From Echinococcus granulosus (Eukaryota > Platyhelminthes > Cestoda > Cyclophyllidea > Taeniidae): a stretch of DNA of 64,000 nucleotides. A program made the translations under genes and the position numbers. Of the stretch, positions 1 through 11,500 are shown in pieces; position 1 is the stretch's first letter; every line of letters starts with the position of its first letter. Under the pieces are notes generated by a model that worked only from the letters and a program-made list of their open reading frames with translations, was not told where the DNA came from and made no database searches. Location of the stretch: positions 64,273-128,272 of the forward strand of contig NW_020170514.1 of NCBI RefSeq assembly GCF_000524195.1, in the 5' to 3' direction.

Positions 1-176
1 ATCTACACCTTCCAGAGACTTCACTAAAGACATGAGAAGTTCCTTCCGACATGCAGAAGTGACTGGTGCTACTGGCATAGCCCAGATGCCAGGTCACCTT
101 GCGGGGGCCACAGTGGCGAAGCCCCACATAGCTTGTTACCAAATCCGAGAGTTCAGCAATCAATTATAGTATTACA
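1..176 (-). mobile_element. LTR of the dispersed TRIM-like family, copy A (cut by window edge)
   Basis: Diverged copy of the repeat that is complete at 40124-40322. It shares the central block around GGCATAGCC, the CCAAATCCGAGAG block and the terminal AGTATTACA. Its outer end lies at or beyond the window edge. Strand follows the orientation set by the polypurine tract and primer site of better copies. Confidence 0.7.
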
Positions 177-2593
177 CTGTTGTTCCTTCTCAGTTATTAA
201 CCGCCTGTTGACATTTATGCACGAAAGAGTGTTTTAGCACCAGATTGTGTGCAAAGGATCTTATGTCCAAATGCCAAACCAAGACCATGATGCGATGTTG
301 AACATCTGGGCGCGGTGCGATGATCAGGTCCGCTGCCTGTAAATCGTGGTTCCAGTTCTGCAAAATACTATGGATTTTATGCCCCTAGACTTAAAAGCGA
401 GAGTATCTATTTTAGCTGCTAGAAAAGGTTATAAACAGGCAGAGAATGGAGCTAGTATGGGTTTGAGTTTACAGCTAACACCCACCCGTACATTTAAAAA
501 TTCACAGCCGGCCTAGCTTGGGAGTGCGTGCTTCGAGGTACTGTATTTGGTACCTTAATATTGTAAATATGGTTTTTCTTCTTTTAATTTAATATGTTCG
601 TTGGTAATTACCATTGCTGATGGTGCCCCGAGTTCGGGAAGGGGTGGACGGCTTGAGTAACTAGTATTTCGCCTGCTTTTCTGACCATCTATTAGAGCAG
701 GTGAGCGTATGCAGGGACTTCCTATATTAGGGCCTTAATATCACTGAGTCATGCCAATTAAGACGGAGTCACTGACTCCGTTTAAAGTCTTCTTCATTTC
801 GAGGTTGTATTAAGACGCCGTGGGATCATTACAGATAACGGAATGGTGGCATACTGATGCACTGCCAGAAATAAATGTGAATGTACTTTGTAAAGGGTCA
901 CAAGCATCACTAACCCCTCTATACTTACCATTTCGACAGCGCTAGAACCGATAGTTTATCTGGTTGAAGTTTTTGGTACGATTTCGCTGGAAGTGGGTAT
1001 TTTTTCTGGTGGTAGCAGAGTCAGGATAGACTAATCTCTTCATCGATGTGGCAGTATATTAGGGGCTGTCTTTCCATGAGAGGTACAATTTATGCTGGTT
1101 TAGTCCATTGGCGTACGGACACGACCCTGTTCATATACTCGCATATTTGGGTTTCGGACATCCGATGAACTTTCGCGCCTCGTTCCTGTGTTGTGCCAGG
1201 AAGACTTTGACACAATGTCGTGCCTATTTTGTTGCCCAGGACCTCCACATTCGTCCAGTTCTCCTTATTTTGCATAGCCATCCACCTCACCATGGCTATT
1301 TACATTGAAACAAGTTGTCGAAGTTTTAACCCATTCCTATTACTGCGCATTTGTAAATTAATCCCGTCATTCATTGACCACAAAAGAACAAATAAATATA
1401 ATATGTAAAAAAGGCTTAGGTACATAGTACTTGAAGTGGAAGTCTTACGTGCCTACATTTAAAGTGGGGCTTTTATAACTACAAGTGCTTCCGCCTAGAC
1501 GACAACGCCAGGATTGTCACACCATTCGGTGTTTGAAGTAGTCGGCCTCGATCCCCAAGTCACCGATTCACTCATGCCTCCACCGTTCAGGAGAAGCTGT
1601 AATACACCCAAAATGTCTTTCACCTCAAAGCCTGCATTTACCATTAACTTGCATTTAGAGAACTCACCTTTTTTGTTGGGCTATCTCCCTTTTGCAGTGC
1701 TTCGAGTTGATCAATGTAACAGTTCTTGGTGTATCCAAGCAAATCTACGATTAGATGTAGTAAATTGTCAAAGACAAGCAACAGAGGACCCCAAATACAT
1801 GATTGGATAGTGTAACTAGAGTTGAAATGCGCTCCTTAACAGCAATTGATGGATTTTACTATTCCGGACTCAGTTAAATTCGACATGCCTTGGAAACAAA
1901 TACGTGAGGAATAGAATTGCTTCGTATTATGTGATGAGTTGCCAGATTGTCTTCACACCCAAGAACAGGTGCTTACCAAGATGTCCTACTGTCCTACTTG
2001 AGACTTCTCCACGCTGTTGGTTATCAAGTGGAGTAAGGCTGTACGACGGTCCAGGGTAATGGCGCCTTGAGGATGGTCTTCCCATTGTGTTTCTGTGGTA
2101 GCACACCTGGTCGTTCACCCTTCCCTTAGAGACTTGACCCCTGTCTAGTGCGTCACTAAAGCTCTGTCTGCGTCTCAGACCACTTCGTGGCCTGACAATG
2201 AACTTCGGCTCAGATCGGTGGCCTTGACCGGACGCGACTGTGGCCGCCTTTAATGTGGAAAATATCATGTGATGTTTAAGTATTCGCTGAATATAAAAAG
2301 ATACAACTGAGACTCAACCATGCGATGCACTAACAAGTAACGATGAATAGACAACAGGGAATAGGAACTCAAAAAAGCAGAAGTGGTTCACTGCCTTGTC
2401 ACGGAAAATTTATTGCAAACAGTGAAAAATGAATGAGAGGAAGTAGATGAACGCCAAGCACAACTAATGTACGCATATCAGTGCTGCGTATCATGCGAGA
2501 GGATTTTGACGACGGCAAAGGAAGAAGATAAAATGAATAAAAAAAAGTTAATAGATGGTAAGTTCATGATATTTTTCATTAAAATAAGATATT
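177..2593. other. Intergenic region downstream of the nephrin-like gene
   Basis: No gene is supported here. The stretch 1927-2268 is richer in GC and has an open minus-strand frame of 113 codons rich in Arg, Ser and Gln, but it has no splice sites, family motif or start context that would make it a gene; it may be a transposon relic. The part next to 2594 is the likely 3' untranslated region of the nephrin-like gene. Confidence 0.5.
2409..2414 (-). promoter_or_regulatory. Candidate polyadenylation signal of the nephrin-like gene
   Basis: AATAAA on the minus strand, about 180 bases past the stop codon of the nephrin-like gene. It is the first canonical hexamer I see downstream. No cleavage site evidence is available. 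Confidence 0.4.
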
Positions 2594-5500
2594 TTAACCC
2601 ACCACTGGGGTAGGAGATGTGTAACTTCCACCACCTACATGGGTGTGATGAATTTGTGGATACGTCCCGTCATTGGTGTACAGAGCTGGTGGTACGCCTG
2701 GCATGTAGGTTGACTGGCAGATTGCATTCCCCAACTCGGGTATATGATCACTGGGGGGTTCGTATCCATAGACAGGGTTGGTTTGGGCAGCCTCACCAGT
2801 TAAAAGAGGATCGGGCAAATAGAAGTGCTCCCCACTCAAGCGCCTGTGATGCGGATCTCGGCAGTAGTGTCCATCTAAGAACAAAATATAGCTTCAAAGA
2901 AGGCTGTTCATCACGGATTAGGTGTTTTGCTGTTCTTATATGACACCAACACCTGTACCATTTGAAAGATTAATTAAGTGTAATTATTCTTGGACCGAGA
3001 ACATCCCATATATAGACTGATAAAGAGTAGATATCCCATTTTAGGGAAGTAGGAGTCAGGTAGGAAAACCGGGGTGTCCACGGTCTATAGATACCGTATT
3101 TCGATTCACCTTGGTACTGTTTCTTTAGTGGAAGGATATGCGACTTTGCGGAGGATGGTCCCGGGATCTGGTTGCCTCCTCTGTGCCTCTTTCGAATGAG
3201 ATAGGTGATTACAACGATGTTAACGAAAATCACCACTCCTCCGATTACACAGGCCGCAACGATGATGAAAAGGGAACTGGATTTCGAGTAGCCGACGGCT
3301 CTTACGCTGTGATACCCATTGAATCCATCGAGATCTTCCAAAACTGGAGCAAAGAAATCGACAGTGTAGTGAGTATGATGGCGGACAGTTCAAATTAGTC
3401 TAAAGTCTAGATCGAAAAATTACTACTCTGCCCAATTCCTAAAGAGAATCCGAAACCACGTTTTTGTTTTCATGTTTGCTTGAATGTGCCTTAGATGTGC
3501 TTCCAGGGTTCCATTATAGAAATGGGGACAAGCGTTCTGTTACATTCATAAGGCACGACCTTAAAAACGTGAAAAGAAAAGGAATGCCTTTCAAGGGTGC
3601 CTCGGGAAATGCGCTGATGTGAGTTTACACAGCCGCATGTTCGGAGGATTGCTCAACACTAATTTTATCGCCCAGAAAAAGCCAAAGGGTGTGCCGCTCA
3701 AAATATACAGTTTCGAAAATCATTTAGATTACAGAATTTAACAATGTAAGAAGTCTTACCCGGACTGGTCTTTGCGTGAATAGATTCTGTATACTCCGTT
3801 TGTCCGTGAATATCATTTCTGGAACTGACACCGATTTCATATCGCGTATTTGGCTTCAGGCCTATGGAGGAAAGATGGTTATAGGAGCTTCATTTATAGG
3901 TGATTTGCGACAGCAGAAAGACTCATTTACCGTTTATGGTAAACATAACATCACCCACATCTTCTATTTCGGCAACGTCAGCATATCTATACTGATCATC
4001 GGGATGATCAGATTTCCAGCGAACCTGTCAAAATATATAAATGGCAAGTATTAATTTGCGGGACTATTAAAGTTCACACTCAAATTTATTTTAGTAGATA
4101 TTTTTCAATACACTTGAATGCCAACGCAACATCAGTTGAAGCATAAAGGATATTTGGTTTCAATTTGAACCATTTCCCGAATTCGTATTTTATCAAAGTA
4201 AAAACAACCTAGATGAAAAATTTCGATAGTACGATGGATGAAACACAAAATTCCTATAAGCAGGCATCTACCGTGAAGGTTTGCTTATAACCACCATTGA
4301 AACCCTGGCCCCAGCCAACTCGAAGACTCGTGATAGATGCATTCAACAGATGCAGATCATAGGGGACCTCTGGTGGACCGGTTCCAGTTACTTGAATTGC
4401 AAACTGGTCTTCATCCCCGCTTGCTGCCATTACCTAAATTGATGATGAGCAAGCCAAGGTAAATTGACGATAAACTGATGAGTAATTGCACAATCAAATC
4501 GAAAATACTTATTTATAGGTAATGACTCCATACTGTTCCCTTAGAAAGAGCAAAGAGACTTTACGGCTGATTTATTTGGCGATTCTTGTTTTGATTACCT
4601 ATTAAGCTAGGTCATTTTAGGTAGCGTTTACACAATCGAACGATTTCTTTCTTGATGCCATATCATCATCTAAATACCCCACTTACAATCCATTGGCAAA
4701 ATCACTTGGCCATAAAATCACCATAAATCTTTTCGTGCTTATTTAAAGGGGCACAGAAAGTAGGAATCTAATAAACACACGAACAAATACAAACTGAATT
4801 TTTTGCAACCTTCTACTTCACATATATGGAGCTGTCAACGTGCTGTCTACAGTACGGCAATGGATGTTTTAGTAGGGAAAATAAGGCCTCTAACCTATTT
4901 CTCAGGACTATAGAGTAGATTAGAACATCCATATTGAATCTACTGCATTGAAATACGGGAAGTTCTGGGAGGTAGTATTAGAAGTTGACTAACATTAAGC
5001 CTGCTGGTGTTTGGGATTTAAACTACTCTGGTTCAGGAGTCGATGAATCTTCCCACTGAGTATACTACTAACAGCTTTCACCAATAACTTTTCGTAGCCA
5101 AAAATTGTTATTGGACAATGGTAACGCACCAAGAACGGAGAGGGATCACATAAGTACTTCTGCTTTTAGTTCCAGCCATTGTAAAATTGTAGTGAATTAG
5201 AAATCAGAAAAATCGAATTTTCCCGAAGGCTAGTTAGATTCCATCCCTCAGCATTCGCTTGTCAGTATCTATGTTATTTCTCCTTTTCTCCTATGGCCTA
5301 ACTTCCGAAGCCCACCATACCATGAACGTCAGTACGGCTTGTTTCAAACCTTGAACTTTACTCTTTTATGACTGCAATAAAAGAATTTATTTCCATGTTG
5401 AGTATTTGCGTCAATGGAGCGGACTGTGTCAATAATGTCAAGCCTCTGATAAAATATTGCTTCTTTCTGTGGCTCGTCATGTATGTTAGTTCAATAGTCT

Positions 5501-8500
5501 AGCTTGACAATACTTATAGTAAGATGCAAGGTTAGATGACTATTTAGGGTAGAGTGTTCGCGTGACACCCTCAAATAAGCCTAGTCACTCCACCTTGCCT
5601 TTACGTCTCAAAAGAACATATTTCAAATGCACAAACTCACCAAATATGCTTGGTATAGTGACAACTTTTAATGAGAAACGCAGATGAAATACAAGTTATT
5701 TAAGATAAAACTACCGGTCTGATCAACTAGCATAAAAAAACAAGCTTGGAACTATCATTTCTTATTCTGAAAGTTCACTTGAAATAACTTCAAGATCTCT
5801 ACCCAAAAGACTGTTAACAGTAAAAAAAATCTTGTATCACGACAAAAATCACTTTCTACCTCCTGCCTCACCTTACAAGTATACTGTCCAAAATCCGAAA
5901 CATGTATGGCATTGATGTGTAGTTTAGCGGCATAGTAGCCAGGACGGATCTGCGTTAGAGATGGAAGGAACTTAGGACTGGACGGCCTGACACATGGCAC
6001 ACTCAGCTCTGCTACGAAGGCGCCGCAACGCGAATCGAGTACGTGGGTCACGGTGGCGCTTCCCTTCTGGTCGCGTCGGCTTAGAATCCAAGCGACGCGG
6101 GGCATCGGCTCCACTCGCACGAAGCACTGCAACACCGCCCTGGTCCCGAACGGGGCTGCCACCTTCGCGAATTTAGGCTGCCGCACGATCTCCGGAGCGA
6201 CTGGAGGAAGGAAAGTATTGGTACATCTGTATCCTACTACCTTTCTTCAGCAATCATGATTTTGGCACCATAGCAATTACTCTTTACAACAATAACCCAG
6301 ATATCGAGCATAATGAGTCTAGCTTATCTAGACTAGATCTTAAGCCTTGGTACTACTGCTATGAGAAAACTAATAGGATTTTATTTAACCTCACCACTTA
6401 GTATTGCAAGGTATATTTTACAGCTATGCCCAGTCCACTCGAAGAGGTACACAAGCATGCCTCTTAAAATGCACCCATTGACGAAGCGTTCAATTTAGTG
6501 TATGCAACTTTTTTTCCTTTAAAGCAATAAATAAGTTGTTACTCGAACAGAATTAGCAATGTTCATTACCATGACTTGCTCAGTAGCAATATTGTAACAT
6601 TTTATAGCGTCATTCATTTGCATAGGCAACATTCGAGGAGTTCCACTGATGTCATTACAACAGTAGCTTGAGCCCATGAAAGAGCTAGTTTATTTACGAA
6701 GGAATAAGCCACCCACTTATTAATGGTAGGAAAATAGACATCATTGCTAGATGTCTATAGATGTCCCGACGACTTGGGAAAAATTGCAGTGTAGCTATTT
6801 TAAATGGAGTTAGCTCAAACAGCCCATTCGAGGTATCTCTCGATCATAACCATATAAGCAAAAAGTAGGACCAGTTCTTGAAATTGGGACATGTTTTCTA
6901 GGCAAAACGTCATGTGCGTTCATGTTCAAAGTAGCTCCCTTTCCTTTGAAGCCAAAATTCTTGATTGTAGTGTGATAACAAGGAAAAACGATTGGATGTG
7001 TGAGACACGCCAACTACTAATTTTGATTGAGTAGTATACAACTGTCCATCATTGAGTACTGAAAAATTCCATCCTCTTATATTTACTTTTTACTTTATGC
7101 TAAAATGAAGTCAAAATAAATTTACATGTGCTGAAGAGCTTCACTTCAGACCGGTCTGGTGTAGAAATACCATTGTCCACGGTACAACCGTAGAGGCCAA
7201 CATCGTCCCTAGTGACATTGTAAACTAGCAGTCGACTACGCATGGTGAATTGGTCAACGTCTTCGCACTGCACCATATGCTTGATGGTTCCGTTTATGCG
7301 AGTCACCTAGGGTAAAATGTAGCAGCAGATATGAAGGCTAATATCAATGGCATTAGGCTGTTGCTGTGCCATCAAAACCTTTTTATTTTAATGCATCTAC
7401 ACGATGGGAAAGAATCGGGAGCACACAATAAGCAGTATCAGAGATATCAACTCTCATACCTACGACTGGCACTTTGTACATGACTACCGTTTGGCTCAGT
7501 GAAGCATTCTGCTACAAGGTCCATAACATAGAGTAAAGAAATTACATCATTACAACCGAGAGAGGTGGTTTCAATCTGAGGAGCCTCATTAGCCTCCTTA
7601 TCCCAGGCAGGAAAGAGAAGGCGATGCCAGGAGAACGCGTTGATAGCAGACGCGGGATTGCCTCTGGCCAAGCACTCTAAAACGGCCATCTTACCCAAGC
7701 TCACATTGGCATTAACAGACTTGTTGACCTTTGCGGAGTCTGCAGAAAACAAAACCGATCATGAAATTAGCATGCAGAACTAAACTCTTCACTAAGGAGT
7801 TCTCTAGGTACTGGAGAAGGAGGTCTTTTGAATTTTGACTATCTGGCTTGAGAGGCGTGAAGACACTGAAGTCGATACTGTAATTCACTGAGAGTGGAAC
7901 TGCATTGGTGCGTCGGTTCCAAGTTAAGTGTGAGGCTTCACTTTTCCAGTCGCAAACTCATCTCGACCACGTGAATGATTGAGAATGACTGAATCAAAAA
8001 ACCTGTCAAACTACTCAATCATCTAATCTTAACCTAATTATCTGAGCTATGGATAGTTAAAAGGTCTTAAAGGATGTCTGTACTACAACAAGACACATTC
8101 TCCAGTACTGTCCAACTTTCGAAAGCGCAAGTGCTTTTTGAAGGACTAGGTTAGTCTATTTGATGAAGAAGCAGTATGTCAAAGTAAAAATCCAAATTAA
8201 TGAACCCGTATTTAAATTAAATGACAAGTTCTATCTGTAACTCAGTGACTGAGATATTAAAGTAACGGGCTTAACCATAGTCAAATGATAAACGTCCAAA
8301 CTACTTTTTCGTTTTATAAGTAGTACAAACAGTGTTAACTGCAATTCAGCTATGAACCACTTGTAGTTTGCCCCTAACTCCCTTAACATGTGCACAACTT
8401 ACACGTAACGTCCAAGAAGAAGGTGGCTTTCGTAGTCCCAAGACTATTTTCAGCTCTAACAGTCACATTATTCGCCTGGTTGCGCTTGATATTCCAGATT

Positions 8501-11500
8501 ACTAACAGTTCATCCCGTTGATAGAGGCCGGTCAGCTTCGAAAGGGTCCGTTTAACCGACCTCTCAGAGAAGCTAGCCGTTCGGGGATCAATTGGACTCT
8601 CATTCAAGAACCGTCCCTCTACCGACCAAGCAATATTAGTGCACATTGGGTTGCCGTATGGAATCAAATCCAAGATTCCCGAGCTGCCTGCAAAGAATTA
8701 TAAAAATTCACCAAAGTATGTTTTGACATATCTACCTACCACTGCGAGATTTATCTTGGCTTATCCACTTATTGACATCATCCAAATTAAATACCTAGTG
8801 GCAGGTACCTTCGACAATGCTGTGGGAATGTCCAGGCTGAAAGCCAATGAAGTGAGGCCGAAAAGAGACGTTAAGTTGAACCTGATTTTGCATCGTCAGG
8901 TGATTGTAGACACTGTTAGATGCGAGGCAGGCCACAATGTCCAAGTGATCCCTCCACTCGGGTCGGAGAAGCAGTCGACCTCGGGAAATGAAACCACCGT
9001 AGCTCCCCTTTGTCGGTGGATCTTCGATACCTGTGTCATTGTAAAACATTACAACTTGCCTTTATTAAGCAAAATGTATTGACAAAGAGGGGTGCCAGGG
9101 GCGACGCTTAAAAGGAGAGGAGAGCTATGTAATGCCCTAATTGTTTGTTTAACTCGTTTTAGGTTTGTGGGCCCTTAAGGATCTGCCATTGTACCTACCA
9201 CTGGGCCGTATGGCCTCCAGGCCAAGTCAGTAGTCCCACACAGCCCTTCTGTATGTCGACAATACATATTTTGCCCTAGTATTATGACTTCCTTTGGCAT
9301 CAGGACAGACCGGGGGCGGTATAGTGAAATCAGGTATCTCATAGATGCCCCCGCTGATGCAGTACGGCTAAAAGAGAACGCGATGAGCAGGCACCATATC
9401 AGAATCCACAATACCCTACCCTTCCCGGAATAACGAGCTTTCTCACTGTGACTTGGAGTTGCATCCATCCTAACCGTCCTTTCACAAGGCGCGCACTACA
9501 TGCTCTAATAAGCGCCAACTGCGTCATATTTATGGTGTCCGGCGCACCAGTTGTTGGCACGTCAAATCCACTCGCTATTCATGATGGCTGGTAACTGTGA
9601 CAACGTGTCCATTGAACGGTAAGTGAGGATGGAGTACATTGCGACGATAGGCGTAAAACCTGCTGATTTGGTAAAAAACTGTGTAAATGTCCCAAAGACG
9701 CCAACTGAGTGAGGGTTTACGACAGTGCTAATGAAAAATTCGGCAAACACGTTGAACGTGATTCTGATCCCAAATGGTTGAATGACGCATAATTCATCGG
9801 CGTGAAGGCGGACAAGAGAAGTCACTGTGTGAGAACAACAGAAAGAACAAAATCATTTAAGCATATTTGCGATTTCGGTGAAACGTTCTACCTTTGATCA
9901 CCAAAGAAGGGTTTCGCGGTGTATTAATTTGGAAAAGTGTCTTTACAACGCAGATTAGGGTGGCCTGGGATGTAGCATTGCACGTGACGAAACCGAAATG
10001 AGCATGGAAGCACGGATAATGAATTCAGGCGGACTGTCCCAGGGTGATTCAGCCATATTGACAAATCCGTCCATGAAAAAGCTTTTCATGTACTTGCTAA
10101 ATGGTGAATTGGTAAAAAATCTAACAGGGAATCACATGATCAAAAAAAATGTGATTTGCATCCCGTGATAGTTGCAAAATGGTGAAAATGGGAGAAATCA
10201 CAAACCGATGCGATCGTCCATCTCGCAGTCCTGAGGTAGCTCATTTTGCCCTGGTGATGCTTCAACCAAAGGTTTGGTGACTTTGTTGAGTGAGGTGAGC
10301 AGAATTGTGGAGTGGTCGGCCCTCCGCATGTACTGTTTGATACGGCTGCAATGGTAGTAACGCCATTGCAGACGAGCAGGTGGGTTGGCGGACCCGGCCT
10401 CGCAACTGACTTCCACCTCCTGGTCAGCCAGAAGGCTACCCTGCTGGAGAATGCTTATGTTGACCTCAGAGGGTGGAAAGTGGACGTTTAGGATGAGAGG
10501 TCGGCTCTTCACATCTCCCAACTGGGCCCGACTCTTGGCCTGACACCTGTAAGTGGTCACAGTGACACAAGATAAAAGAGGCAGCGGAGAGAAGTTAAGT
10601 TGATCGTTACAGTATTTAGGTGCTCATGTTCACAGCCCTCTGATGTACCACTGAATTTTCCAGTAGCAGTAAGACGATTAGACCATGAAATCTAAGTAAG
10701 TCAAGATCGAATCAGGTGGTTGTCAACACAAGCAGTTGTGATATAGGGAAGCCAGATGAGGCTATTTATGATTGAACTTAATTATTTAAATTTATGCAGG
10801 CTATCTCAGCTCTCAGTAGAAAACTAGAGAAGTGTCTCAGATGACCGTCAATACACAATATGCAAGAAGCAGGCGGAATTAGTCACACCGAAACTGCTTA
10901 AGGTCACTAAGATAGAAGACAACTTTGTTACGAACTGGTGTTTATGAGCGTGAGCTTGGATCCTGCCAACCTCCCGACCTGGATAATCACTAGACAAGAC
11001 TTTGACAGGAGTGACTATTCCCGGGCGGGTGAGTGATCAGGGAAGCTAGCCGGCTAGTGGAGGACGTCGGGGCTACAGAGAGATCGCATTCATGCGTACC
11101 TATGGTACTTGATTGACCTTGGCCCTATCGTGAATATTAGTACAGCCAAAGTACACCTGCAGGAGGGTGACCTTCAAGGCTGTTTGGGAATTAGACACAA
11201 TTAAAACAGAAACTTTTCAGGAGTTGCAGGCCTGCCCAGCAAAAGTTAACTGGAAGCTAATTGTAAAATGCTAATTTGAGTGGTTTTCAAGCTTGTGCAG
11301 GCGCCGTGGAGCCAGGGGCACGAATATGAACTGATAAGAAGCAAAAATAGGAATAAAAGTGATTGTAGATTAAGGTGATAGAGATTAATGTCCATTGTTT
11401 GCTTTCACAGCCATCTGACATATTATTCAATTTTCCAGTGTCATTAAAACGGCCATAAGAATAAATACGCTCCCTCAGGTAATCGCTTTTTTAACGTGTC

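Noticed and set aside
3776..4054. 92-codon plus-strand ORF
   Set aside because: Antisense shadow of two nephrin FN3 exons and the intron between them.
9175..9468. 97-codon minus-strand ORF as a gene
   Set aside because: Half of it is antisense LTR; only its first part belongs to a decayed relic.
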